This document shows, one piece after another, positions 45,895-58,079 of a stretch of 60,000 nucleotides of DNA. A model generated the notes under the pieces. That model was not told the DNA's origin. It saw only the letters and a program-made list of their open reading frames with translations, and searched no databases. Made by a program: the position numbers and the translations under genes. The first letter of the stretch is position 1, and the number at the start of each line of letters is the position of its first letter. The stretch is from Owenia fusiformis (lineage: Eukaryota > Annelida > Polychaeta > Sabellida > Oweniidae): positions 40,705,366-40,765,365 of the forward strand of contig CAIIXF020000001.1 of assembly GCA_903813345.2 (NCBI GenBank), in the 5' to 3' direction.

Positions 45895-47289
45895 TAACTA
45901 GACTTGGGAAATTGAACGAAGTTCAATTTCAGACTCCAGATCCAGACTTTTTTAAGCCCAGTCATCTAAAATAAGCCGAGTCATCCAGAATAAGCTGAGT
46001 CATCCAGAATAAGATAGATGGATAAAACAGGAAGGTAGGATAGGATAGAATGGGAAGGAACGATAGGATAGAATAAGAAAGAAGGTTAGGATAGAACAGA
46101 ATAGGAAGAAAGGATATGATAGGAGAGGATAGGATAGGAAGGAAAGGATACGAAGGAAGGATAGGATAGGATCAGATAGGAAGGATGGATGAATTTTTCA
46201 ATATTTTCTTCTCTACTCTTGACTTTCTATCAGGACACCATCAGATCGATTTTCCCAAATTTCAAAACGCCATAACTTCCGAACTGGAAGTCGGATCTAA
46301 ATTTGATTTAAACATTCAGATTCCTGACAAAATTCTACCCCTAATTCATAACTCATACATTACATTTGGCGAATTTTTATTTTGACCTACTTTTTGGACA
46401 CGCCATAACTTCGGAACCGGAAGTCGGATCGAATTTTGGTTTGCAGATTCGGATTTCTAAGAAAATTCTATTCTTAATTCATAACTCAAATGTTATATTT
46501 GGAGAACTTTTTATTTTGACCTACTTCTCGGACACCATATCTCAAAAGTGGGTCAAAATACTTTCTGACGGCAAAAGGCTAACGCTATTAGCACACTCTT
46601 GGCTACATGTATACACAATTTCGAAGAATATAATTAAAGTGTAGTGTCAGAATCGCAAAAATAAGAAAAAACTTTGAATTTGACCTAGATTTTGACCTAG
46701 GCATTTTGGTGTCCAAATTTTAAAGCTAGATGGCTTTTGAGGTCTCATTCTTTTAAAAGCTTTCATTATATTTAGCTGAACTTAGTCTATATTTCGTATT
46801 TTTCACTTCAAAAAAATCTTTTTTCCCATTGACTTAACATGGGCTCAAAATTTAGCGATTTTTTAGCTTTCAAAACGCCATAACTTCAGAACTGGAAATC
46901 TGATCTAAATTTCGTTTTCAGATTCGGAATCCTGAGAAAATTTCCTATAAGACTATTATCCTGGACATTTGATTCGGATTTTTTTGGACCTCGTTTTCGG
47001 ACACCGATATCTCGAAATCGGTTTGAGATATCAAAAAACTAAATCGACATTCTTAATACTACTTTTTTATCAGGAACACAATGAAAGAAAAACGGATCAA
47101 AAATATTGAAGGACGACTGAGAAAATCGAAAAAAGTGACAAAGTACTGGATTTGACCTAGTTCTTGACCTTTGACCTAGATAAAAATTTGACCCAATTTC
47201 CCACCAACTAGATACTGAACCTAAATAAACTGTATTATGGTCTTTACTGGATACCCCATAGTAACTGAAAAAACTCCCAAAGAAGAATA
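45895..47289 (+). mobile_element. Repeat family B, copy 1 of 3
   Basis: The head is TAACTAGACTTGGGAAATTG with the hairpin ATTGAACGAAGTTCAAT (45911-45927) and CAGACTCCAGATC. Then AAGCCCAGTCATC-type short repeats, and a GGATA/GGAAG purine microsatellite (about 46015-46190). Core units follow, spaced about 135 bp (46262, 46404, then 46869), containing AACGCCATAACTTCCGAACC then GGAAGTCGGATC, and a distal TTTGACCTAG-rich part. The frames 46185-46644 run along core units and are not genes. Layout (hairpin head, microsatellite, core repeats) parallels family A and Helitron-associated elements. Confidence 0.8.
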
Positions 47290-48844
47290 ATAACTAGACT
47301 TTGGAAATTGAACGAAGTTCAATTTCAGACTCCAGATCTAGACTTTTTTTAAGCCCAGTCATCTAAAATAAGCCGAGTCATGGAGAATAAGCTGAGTCAT
47401 CCAGAATAAGATGGATGGATAAAATTGGAAGGTAGGATAGGATAGAATGGGAAGGAACGATAGGATAGAATAAGAAAGAAGGATAGGATAGAACAGAATA
47501 GGAAGAAAGGATATGATAGGAGAGGATAGGAAGGATAGGAAAGAAAGGATACGAAGGAAGGATAGATAGGAAGGATAGGATAGGATCAGATAGGAAGGAT
47601 GGGTGAATTTTTCAATATTTTCTTCTCTACTCTTGACTTTCTATCAGGGTACCATCAGATCGATTTTCCGAAATTTCAAAACGCCATAACTTCCGAACCG
47701 GAAGTCGGATCTAAATTTGATTTAAAGATTCGGATTCCTGACAAAATTCTACCACTAATTCATAACTCATACGTTAAATTTGGCGAATTTTTATTTTGAC
47801 CTACTTTTTGGACACGCCATAACTTCGGAACCGGAAGTCGGATCGAAATTTGGTTTGCAGATTTGGATTCCTGACAAAATTCTTCTCTTAATTCATAACT
47901 CATACGTTAAATTTGGAAACTTTTTATTTTGACCTACTTTTCGGACACGCCATAACTTCCGAACCGGGAGTCGGATCGATATTTAGTTTGCAGATTCGGA
48001 TTCCTGACAAAATTCTACCCCTAATTCATAACTCATACGTTAAATTTGGAGAACTTTTTATTTTGACCTACTTTTCGGACACCATATCTCAAAAGTGGGT
48101 CAAAATACTTTCTGACGGCAAAAGGCTAACACTATTAGCACACTCTTGGCTACATGTATACACAATTTCGAAGAATATAATTGAAGTGTAGTGTCAGAAT
48201 CGCAAAAATAAGGAAAACCTTTGAATTTGACCTAGATTTTGACCTAGGAATTTTTGTGTCCAAATTCTGAAGCTAGATGGCTTTTGAGGTCCCCTTCTTT
48301 TGAAGGCTTTCATTAAATTAAGCTGAACTCAGTCTATATTTCGTATTTTTCACTTCAAAAAAATCTTTTTTCTGACTTAACATGGGCACAAAATTTAGCG
48401 ATTTTTGAGTTTTCAAAACGCCATAACTTCCGAACCAGAAGTCGGATCGAAATTTGGTTTGTAGATTTGGATTCCTGACAAAATTCTACCCCTTATTCAT
48501 AACTCATACATTGAATTTGGAGCACGTTTTGGTGTGACCTACTTTCTGGACGCCATATCTCAAAATCGGTTTGAGATATCTAAAAAATAAATCGACCCTA
48601 GCTTTCCTACTTTTTTATGAGGAACACAATGAAAAAAACCTGGATCAAAAATATTGAAGGACGACTGAGAAAATTGAAAAAAGTGACAAAGTACTGGATT
48701 TGACCTAGTTCTTGACCTTTGACCTAGATAAAAATTTGACCCAATTTCCGAGAAACTAGATACTGGACCTAAATTGACCATATACAGGACTTGACTCAAT
48801 GTCTTCTAGTTATTGAGAAAACGCGTAGAGAAAAATAATAATAA
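47290..48844 (+). mobile_element. Repeat family B, copy 2 of 3
   Basis: Head-to-tail with copy 1, beginning TAACTAGACTTTGGAAATTG with the same hairpin at 47307-47323. It is about 160 bp longer because it carries one more core unit (near 47683, 47818, 47950 and 48421). It ends in AAAAATAATAATAA before the next head. Identity to copy 1 is high by eye. Confidence 0.82.
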
Positions 48845-50112
48845 TAACTAGACTTTGGAAATTGAACGAAGTTCAATTTCAGACTCCAGATCTAGATTTT
48901 TTTAAGCCCAGTCATCTAAAATAAGCCGAGTCATCCAGAATAAGCTGAGTCATCCAGAATTAGATGGATGGATAAAATAGGAAGGTAGGATAGGATAGAA
49001 TGGGAAGGAACGATAGGATAGAATAAGAAAGAAGGATAGGATAGAACAGAATAGGAAGAAAGGATATGATAGGAGAGGATAGGAAGGATAGGAAGGAAAG
49101 GATACGAAGGAAGGATAGATAGGAAGGATAGGATAGGATAGGATCAGATAGGAAGGATGGATGAATTTTTCAATATTTTCTTCTCTACTCTTGACTTTGT
49201 ATCAGGGTACCATCAGATCGATTTTCCGAAATTTCAAAACGCCATAACTTCCGAACCGGAAGTTGGATCGAAGTTTGATTTAAAGATTCGGATTCCTGAC
49301 AAAATTCTACCCCTAATTCATAACTCATACGTTAAATTTGGCGAATTTTTATTTTGACCTACTTTTCGGACACCATATCTCAAAAGTGGATCAAAATACT
49401 TTCTGACGGCAAAAGGCTAACACTATTAGCACACTCTTGGCTACATGTATACACAATTTCGAAGAAAATTATTGAAGTGTAGTGTCACAATCGCAAAAAT
49501 AAGGAAAACCTTTGAATTCGACCTAGATTTTGACCTAGGCATGTTGGTGTACAAACTTTGAAGCTAGATGGCTTTTTAGGTTCCCTTCTTTTAAAAGCTT
49601 TCATTAGATTAAGCTGATCTCAGTCTATATTTCGTATTCTTCACTTCAAAAAAATCTTTTTTCCCATTGACTTAACATGGGCACCAAATTTAGCGATTTT
49701 TGAGCTTTTAAAACGACATAACTTCCGAACCGGAAGTCGGATCGAAATTTGGTTTGCAGATTCAGATTCCTGACAAAATTCTACCCCTAATTCATAACTC
49801 ATACCCTGAATTTGGAGAATTTTTGTTTTGACCTACTTTCTGGACGCCATATTTCAAAATCGGTAAGAGTAATTAAAAAAAAACAGGGACACTTATGAAA
49901 GGGCTTTTTCTAAGCTACATGATGAAAAAAAGACAGAGACATTTCGATAAATAACGACGAAGATAATTGATAGAATGATGAAAATGTAAGATTTGACCTA
50001 GTTCTTGACCTTTGACCTAGATAAAAAATTGACCCAATTTCCGAGAAACTAGATACTGGACCTAAATTGACCATATACAGGACTTGACTCAATATCTTCT
50101 AGTTAAGGAGAA
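48845..50112 (+). mobile_element. Repeat family B, copy 3 of 3
   Basis: Third head-to-tail copy, hairpin at 48861-48877, with core units near 49244 and 49719. The segment after 49865 differs from the other copies (ACAGGGACACTTATGAAAGG), then rejoins them at TTTGACCTAGTTCTTGACCT. It is followed by the hairpin triplet at 50113-50310. Confidence 0.8.
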
Positions 50113-50310
50113 AACGTGTTAAGAAAAATAATAATAATAAAGAAGAATAATGACGAAAGTAATAGACTCCAGATTTACATCTGGAGTCTAATAATAATAA
50201 AGAAGAATACTGACGAAAACAATAGACTCCAGATTTACATCTGGAGTCTAATAAGAATAAGAATACTGGCAAAAACAATAGACTCCAGATTTTCAATCTG
50301 GAGTCTAATA
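50113..50310. repeat. Three hairpin units, about 58-bp period
   Basis: TAGACTCCAGAT - TTAC - ATCTGGAGTCTA occurs at 50163-50190 and 50223-50250. A 13-bp-stem version occurs at 50279-50307. Linkers read AATAATAATAAAGAAGAATA then CTGACGAAAAC. AGACTCCAGAT also stands in every family B head, so this is very likely the 3' terminal structure of that family, present three times. Each hairpin is followed by AATAA; CTAA at the hairpin edge is compatible with a Helitron CTRR end, but this is not proven. Confidence 0.75.
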
Positions 50311-50339
50311 ATAAGGCAAAAAGCAAATTTGGTCCTAAT

Positions 50340-51460
50340 TTCAAGGCTAATGCTGTGTGGTCACACAACCTCTCCCAAAGAATGTATTCATGATATGAGG
50401 TAACACTATGTCATAATTGTTTTTTGTAGATTATGCATCAGACAATACTTAACTGTTATATCATATTATGTTCAAACTGGTGAATGATTTTAAAGAATGG
50501 GTTTTGTGAGGTGCGATTTGCAACTCTGATAAAACCTGTTTTTCACTTATGGAATGCATACTTTGGAAAACAGCAGTCTGAAATTGTGTTCCTTCTTTTT
50601 CTGTTACAGAGGCCATACTCGTACTCTGTAAAACAGATTATTGCTATATTATAGCTATCAAATTCATAGAGAAATGTATTTCCTTCAAATTACAATGGAA
50701 ATCTCTGCCATTTTATAAAAAGTAGCCATATATTATTTCCAACCAAATATGAACTAAGTTGCCTCTAAATTTTCGAGCCCAACAAGACAGGATTTGAAGG
50801 TTGACTCTACTACTGGACTTTATTTAACAGATTATGACCTGTCGTAGATATTAATAATGCATTGGACTTAATATTAGCCACATGTTTACTACAGATTTAT
50901 AATAATGATGTATTATTGTAAAGCAATAAGACACAAGTTTGGAACCTTACCATCAGTTCTAGGAGTCAGATTTAACTATCACATTTCTTGTATTATGCTC
51001 TGTCATTGTCATTTGAAACCTTTTGTTTCTGAAGCCCTGGAATCGGTGATTTTCTTTTGTTGTTATAAGCATAGCTTTGATCTTGGATAACATTCCCTTG
51101 ATGATTCAGTTAATTAAGACGTGATGTTAACTCATTCTGTATTTACTGGTTTTGCCCTTTGGTGATCTCTGACAGTGGAAAATCTTATCACTTTAATAAT
51201 GGATTTATTAAATCAAAGAGAAGCATTTCCCAATTTATGACAGGGTGGATTGCCATGTTATTGAAACATTGTTAATCATATTGACAGCTCTTTGTCAAAA
51301 ATGGATTAAGGTGATATTTAACTGTTGTGCAAAATATAATGTAGTCTCAAAAAGTTTAAAAAGCTTAAATGTTATTTTATTTATTTACTCAACTGAGTAA
51401 AAATGCAAAAAGTAATTTAAGTAGAGGAATGATTTTGTTTGGAAAAATGTTTTAAAAAGC
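50340..51460. other. Intergenic, no gene seen
   Basis: No supported gene. TTTTTCTGTTACAG at about 50605 is acceptor-like but is not followed by recognisable coding sequence. Confidence 0.4.
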
Positions 51461-51464
51461 ACTA

Positions 51465-51564
51465 TTCTTACTATTGAAATGGATTCTCGCAATACTATCC
51501 AGCCTGACTCTCTACTAAATTCATGTGGGAGAGTATTGGTGGAATCCATTTTCAATAGTAAGAA
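51465..51564. other. 100-nt imperfect hairpin, pre-miRNA-sized
   Basis: TTCTTACTATTGAAATGGAT, then TC, and later CAATACT, pair with AGTATTG and GAATCCATTTTCAATAGTAA then GAA. This gives a stem of roughly 35 pairs with one bulge and one internal loop, and a terminal loop of about 25 nt. It stands alone in non-repeat sequence. It could be a microRNA precursor or a very short palindromic MITE; no known microRNA was recognised. Confidence 0.5.
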
Positions 51565-51569
51565 CAGAG

Positions 51570-52135
51570 GTTCTCAAAGAGGACATTGAAACTTAACTAA
51601 TCTCTTTTTGACAATCTTAGTAAGCTTTATTCCATATTATGTGACCTTCAATCTTTTTATTACCTAGAGAGTAATAATTCTAAGAATCAAGAACTCATAT
51701 TAAAATCCAAGTGATATGAATGTGATATGATGTTCCCCTAATGCTTCTTGTTTAAAACAATATATTACTGAAAGTATATTAACACAACACATCAACATGG
51801 CTTCTTCACATGGCAACCATTCAAGTGAAGATTGCTTTGTTTGTTGTAACCTCATTGACCATAATGGTTTGAGGCTATGAACCATATAGAAAATGGTTTA
51901 GGAATTGAATCAAAATTATAGACATTATATTATTAGGAGAATGCAACCCTTTGATCACTTGTGACGTTTCTTTATCTAAAAATATCATTTTGTCCTTCAA
52001 GGTTGGGTTGTGATTGGTGGAAATGGATTTGGATTGCTATTTTATGTTTTATGCCTTTTGTGTTTTCTCATTACATTATGACATATTCTTCAATGTTTTC
52101 ATATTGATTTGGTAATGTTATTTCATGTTTTCTTT
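51570..52135. other. Intergenic, no gene seen
   Basis: Nothing supported beyond the polypyrimidine tract at 52120-52140. Confidence 0.35.
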
Positions 52136-52140
52136 TGCAG

Positions 52141-52215
52141 CATGATACATTTGGTACAAATCGATCAGTGTAATTATGTAAAGGGTTTTGTCAAGACACT
52201 TCTCAGGTGGATAAG
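52141..52215 (+). other. Exon-like segment between good splice sites
   Basis: A strong acceptor (TTTCATGTTTTCTTTTGCAG) is followed by 75 bp ending ATAAG before GTTTGT. An alternative donor lies at CAG/GTGG after 52206. One frame is open (MIHLVQIDQCNYVKGFVKTL), but no family is recognised. Could be an exon of a gene spanning the region, for example the one starting at 29002, or chance. Confidence 0.22.
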
Positions 52216-52219
52216 GTTT

Positions 52220-55200
52220 GTAATTATACTGTGCCATTTTCCACTGATCTTTTAGTTGTCTCTCATCTCTGGTGTGAATAATTTATACACTATGGTATTT
52301 GCGCTACACTTAACCACATCAATTATAAATAAGTAAGGAAGAATATTAAATAGTCTGCGGTTATGCCTGGGTTTGTGTCGTAAGATTAAATTAATCGTTC
52401 AGTATGGTATGGATTTGATTCACCATTTACGTGTTCACTGAACTGCTCAGCAACGGTTTCCCTATTTAGCATTAATGACGTAAATGGAGCTTGATGAATA
52501 GATAAATATGAAATATGTTTGTATTGTTCAATGAATGTTCCGCTTCATTGCATAGTTATTAAAAGACTTGCCTGTTTCACCCAACATAGACTTTTTATGT
52601 AGAGGCATATAAAGTATAATAGGAAATAGAATTGCCAGGGAATCTGTTCAGTTTTGAATATACTGATAAGGAATATGAAATTAACAGTGACTTCTGATTT
52701 AGAGTTTAATAAATCTGAGTGATGGCAAAATAATACTTTTTATTAAATCAGAAAAAAGATTAAATTTTGGCCCTGTTTCTTCTCATTCCCATTCTTGACT
52801 ATCAAATAAAGCATTAGTGTTAAATATAAAGGACAAATTCTAATACTCCAGTCCAGTATCCAAGCATCAAGAAGTCACATATTAAGCCATCACTCAAAAT
52901 TACAGGGATTTTTTATTATGATATTTTGCCTGTGCTAAACGTTAGCCAGTAGCTACAAAAAAGCTTGACAAAATGCTTGCTGATCCTAGGAAATAATACA
53001 AATTCATGAATGATATATGAAACACACAAAAATAGCATCATATGGCTTATTGGACAATGCAAACAAGGCTAATACATACCTTGTGTAAGGTTGCTTAAGC
53101 ACTTTCAACAAACCAAAACAGTTTTGGATGTAAACATATACTTTTTCTTTTTCTTTGTGATATTGGGCTACTCAAAATATACTTTTTTCTATTTTTGTTT
53201 TTATATACATTTTGGTCTTCTCCCATTTTGCTTCCATAGTTTCTCTGTTTTTTAAAGATGATAGTGATGAGCGTTAGCATGTATTTTGAAATAATGTAAT
53301 AATGTATTTTGAAATTAAAAAGAAGAAAAGTATTAATTTCTTGAGGGTTTTACTTATAGTAAGGTTATACCAATCAATAATCAATACTTACTAGTGGACC
53401 ACAATTGGACTTACAAATAGTAATTAAAATTAGCTAAACTTATTATATCACGTTTCTATGGAAAATAATTATATTCAAAATTCTCGGTATTATAATAGAT
53501 TAACAGCCTCTTTGTTGGAATAAGTCATCATAATTAATATAGTTAACTAATTTTGACCTATGTGTTATGATCAGAAGTGCAACTAAAGCCAGTTTCATCC
53601 CTTGATCATGACTTAGAAGCACCTTCCATTGACCTTTAACTCTGCTTAAGATAGGTAAATCACTGAGGAATCTGTATTGGCTAACAAGTGTGTGGCTTGT
53701 CAATTTTGCAATAAGGGGCTTTCAGATAATGATTCTTGAATGGTGGAGGAAATGGTATGTTAGGCATTGTTTTTAGTATGTGAGATCATTGTTTGGAACA
53801 CTGTTGGTCTGTTTCCCATGACTGTTTTTGTTCTTAGATGTCTCTTTATTTCTTACCATGTGTCATTATTTTTCTCATTTCCCTGACACTTTTACCTTTC
53901 TTATATTGCTTTGTAACTTGAGGCAATAACGTCCTTCTTTTAGTCTCATTTGCTCAACTAACTCAATTACATTAGAAGAAGGCCAAATCACTTATATCTA
54001 TCAAAATCTACATATTAATGATAAACAAATCATAAGATCATTATAATGAAAGTTTCCTTATTTCTGACAAACATGAAAAGACCAAGGATACAGACATTGC
54101 TCAATAAATACTGATACAAGTGCTCCCATTTTAAGAAATAAAAGGCAATATGCATGTCTTTATACTGACCAAATATTCTGAATTTATTCTGGGCACTTTA
54201 AAAAGTTACAAAGTTACAGCAATTTAAATATATAGTTACATGTACATGAGGTACCCAGGGCAGTTTTTTAAACATATACTCCTCAAAAAAAGTTACATGT
54301 TAAACCTTATGTATCTTTAAACTTTATTTTCTAAGCGCCAAACGAAAGAAAAACTGAAATTCTAAAATATTTCAGGATGTATAAATTCACTTAATTTCTA
54401 AAAGTATGTTAAAATTTCATGATGATCACTTCCAGCATAAAATAGTTGTGTCCTTCTAAAAAGCTCTCCTTATCGAGGGTTATCCTTTATTCCTAAAATT
54501 CTGAACTTCTGGATTGTTGTAAATTGTTTGATTGATATAAAAGCACACTTAGAGACATATAATTATTGCTCTAAATCAATGTCACAGATGTTACTCTTGT
54601 ATATCACTGTTTTATGTACACTTTAATAAAACAATAAAATTAAGAAAGATTCCATTTGAATTGGGAAAGTCATTTAAATTAAGATCTTTGTATTTTGTGT
54701 CACCCTGTTGTAAAAATTCATTCAAGATAAGTCTTGTTATTTTTCAGTTATGGAAATTACTTTAGAAAAATATTTTGTAATTGCAGCCCTTAGTATATAT
54801 GAATGCTTTGTAATGAATGAATAATTATCAGACATCAAAGATTTAAAGGAAATTACTACTTGCAAAATCAAAGTACTGGTAAGAGCACGCTTGGCATTAA
54901 ATCTTATTCTTCATGTAGTATATTGATTATGAATCTTTGGCATTCTATCATTGCAGTTCTCATCAGTCAAAGTCATGCAGGTCTCTCGATCGTGTTTCCA
55001 TCCTTTTTCAGCGTGAAGGTGATAAATAGACTCACATGACACCAATTTCCATTATGGTGATGATTTACCTAAAGATGAATATGATCCAGCAATTATGCTA
55101 TGAGTATTTTCAATGATACAGTCATAGAATGATGACGATGTTATTATTGAAGATATTAAAGTATAAAGCCAGTCATTAATATGATCTAAGTGATAATATG

Positions 55201-55755
55201 AAATGATCCCCTTTCCTACTTTGTAACATTTTAGCAATACTGAACCTGGACCTCCAGATACTTAACATTGAGTGGTACCTCATGGGACTTCATAAGGCAT
55301 TGCCCAATGAAGCCCAAATCTATGGGGCTTCATGGGTGAAAGTTACACAAAAACCTACCAAACCCCATCAAGAACCTTATATTTAATTACATCACTCCTG
55401 TGAGGCTTGATTGTTTCTAGATTGATTCCGTAAATTCTAAAAAATTCAGTTTTCTGTCGAATTTCTGTCAAAACCAAAATGTTAAACTACACGGCAGTTG
55501 GTTATATACTGACGAGAGATGTACACTGACGAAAGGATTGTGCAAATCGTCCATTAATTACCGAGATATCGAGGGGGGATATCAGAGTGGCATTCTCCAT
55601 AAATGGGCAAAAAGGCGGAGTTACACTTGACAATCCAGGGATTGACATTTTCCTTTAATAGCCAAAAGGGCAGAGTTTAATGATGACTGGCTGTTTCTAC
55701 ATCGAGATTCTTAGAGAAGTTTCCAATTTGAATGACATTACATATTAATTCTCAA
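52220..55755. other. Long intergenic stretch, no gene seen
   Basis: 3.5 kb of AT-rich sequence with chance frames only. ACTCCTCAAAAAAAGTTACA at 54281 looks like a transposon tip, but no matching opposite end was found. Confidence 0.4.
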
Positions 55756-55763
55756 GTCTCAGA

Positions 55764-56774
55764 TCCGGGGGGTTCACTGTATATAAAACTCGACGGGGGT
55801 CCTAGGCTGAAGCCTCAAATATCAATATGTTCCCATACCAATCTGTCAAATTTCAATATGTTCCCATACTAACCAAAATAACGCCCAAAGGCTGTACCAA
55901 ATGTCCAAATATAGGACCAATTGCATACCAAATGTCCAAATATAGGACCAATGCCATACCAAATGTCCAATTATGGGACCAATCCCATACCAAATGTCAA
56001 AATGTAGGACCAATGCCATACCAAATGTCCAAATATGGGACCAATGCCATACCTTAATTCAAAGTAAATGAAATATAGGATCAATTTCATACAAATGTGC
56101 AAATACAGGACCAATCGCCATACCTCAAATCAAGGACAAATGCCATACTGTAGTTGGGGTCATAAATGACCAAAATAACACGACTCACACTTTTACTCAT
56201 AGCGATACACCACTTAAAATGCCTTCAAAACTGTATATTGGAATCACAGTATATCAGTCGATATAATGAACGGGCGCTAACCTTTAAATATCGCTACCAT
56301 AAGCTTCAAATCGTTGGAAATCAATCACTTTTCGAATCGAGCGTCCATTTTTCTTGGCGGCAAGTTTTGTATTGAAATCACGAAAAATCTCGCGAGACTT
56401 CATCAAAGCCTATGATTGGTCCTCATTTCCTGGGAAAAGGGCTAAAATTCAAAAGTTGAAGAAGGCCCTGGAAAAGAAGATACTTCGGGAAACCTGAGAC
56501 TAACATAAAAGGGGAAACGATCCAAAAAAACTTCAAATTTGCAACTACTGGACCAATGCCATACCACGAATGTTAGGTAACGTATCTACAACGACCATTC
56601 TCATACCAGAAGAGCAAAAGTTCGACCATTGCCATACCTCAGAAGTCAGAAATTTCCGGGCATTCCCATACCAAATCCCAAAATATGGGTCCATTGCCAT
56701 ACCAAACGTTGAAAAAGGTACCCCACATGCGCCGAGGATCCCCGTCAAGGTTTATATAAAGTGAACCCCCCGGG
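55764..56774. mobile_element. 1,011-bp TIR element with 8-bp target duplication
   Basis: GTCTCAGA stands on both sides (55756-55763 and 56775-56782). The inverted ends are about 45 bp. The left one, CCGGGGGGTTCACTGTATAT and AAAACTCGACGGGGGTCCTA, mirrors GGATCCCCGTCAAGG, TTTATATAAAGTGAACCCCC at the right. The left half is a 31-bp minisatellite (about 55890-56055) and the right half repeats GACCATTGCCATACC more loosely. A central 56165-56460 part is non-repetitive and non-coding, containing CTCGCGAGACTTC. An 8-bp duplication fits hAT, P, Merlin or Zisupton-type elements; tips do not decide. Confidence 0.88.
55890..56055. repeat. 31-bp minisatellite, about 5 units
   Basis: Units read AAATGTCCAAATATAGGACC then AATGCCATACC with scattered substitutions. 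Degenerate units continue to 56150 and reappear at 56545-56705. The translated frame is repeat-driven. Confidence 0.85.
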
Positions 56775-56782
56775 GTCTCAGA

Positions 56783-58075
56783 ACATATATTTATATAAAC
56801 GTTAAAGAAGATGATCCAGCACATGCAATGATAGTGTCAATCATGCTTCTGCACTAAATTTGTCAGAATTAAATTATGATCCAATATGAAGTTATCAAAA
56901 AGGCGCCAACATCCTACATTCAGAATGAATCATTTTTCCATTATGATTTGTTAACATATATTAATGTAGGCTTCTAATAATTATCCTGGATAGTCTTAAA
57001 GGAAACGCTCGTTTCTGGTGTTGCTCACCATTTAGTATAAAAGGCCTGATCCCGGAATATTGCTCAAGAGTTCACAAGATCAAGGTTGTTGTGTCAACAC
57101 CTCTTACTGTTATATGGCATTAGTATATAATAGATTGTCACACATTTATAAAAGGGAGATTTTTATTTTGACAAATCGATTCCACATTTATGGGTGAAGT
57201 TCAGCATCTTCTATTTGTATGATAAGGAAAAACTGACATCTAAAATTTCCCCATAACATATTAGTACATAGCTTGGCATATGAAATATTCTCCAAATGAA
57301 ACAAAGCAGCTCTAATACAAGGATTTATATTGGCTGTTGTACATGCGGTCTTTGAACAATCACTCTCTCAATAATATTTTCAGAATCAGAATCAAGCGGA
57401 TTTATCTCCAAGACAATTTCAATGAACTGGATTTTACAAAACTCCCCTTATTTCTTAAAAATGGATTGATCCAGTTGACTCGCCTAGAGCCGCCATATTG
57501 TTTTTATACCGGAAGCTTATCGGAAGTCTTTAAGTACTGATTGAAATATTGGTTACCTCAAACAAGTGCATATTCTTTTATTTAAATTTTGAAAAAGATA
57601 ACAAAGAACTTCAATGGCCTGGAGCAGCCAATGGGTGGGCTGGAGCAAAACAATTTCATTAGAACATTAAAAATACATACCAGTATATATCGCCATTAGA
57701 ACCTGTCATTCACATATTAAGGAGATGTTTGAATCATTATTTTTACACCTCGCCTTGACAAAATGTGAGAAAAAATGGATCAAAAATCCATTATGCATTG
57801 TTCATATTAGATGGATGAAAAAATTTATCTCCCATCAAAAATAGTAAAAAACATTATTAGCTGACCCTTCTGTTTGGATGATTTAATTGAAGCTTCTTCA
57901 TGCATGAAGATAACATTTTCTCATCATTCACTATGAATTAATATGGCCTAATGTATTGTAAGATCTTCACACTTTGATCATATCTTCAAATTTTGATCAA
58001 TATGAATTATTGTTTAATGTCATATGCGTAGACCTTAAAATGATAACAATGTTCATCTTGCAAGTAGTCTTTAAG
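56783..58075. other. Intergenic with promoter-like words
   Basis: TATAAAAGG at 57036-57044 is a consensus TATA box on the plus strand. GCCGCCATATTG and ACCGGAAGC at about 57491-57513 match YY1- and ETS-type sites. No gene follows that I can support; the frame 57337-57540 has no domain. Confidence 0.25.
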
Positions 58076-58079
58076 GTAG

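Noticed and set aside
46185-49357. Repeated frames starting M(D/G)EFFNIFFSTLDF
   Set aside because: They occur at the same place in each family B copy and simply read the core repeat; no domain and no conservation pattern of a protein.
50099-50368. 89-codon minus-strand frame with Leu/Ser repeats
   Set aside because: It reads through the three hairpin units; the repeated peptide is a by-product.
55890-56055. CRISPR-like array of 31-bp repeats
   Set aside because: The units are directly contiguous without unique spacers, lie inside a eukaryotic TIR element, and no cas gene is present; it is a minisatellite.
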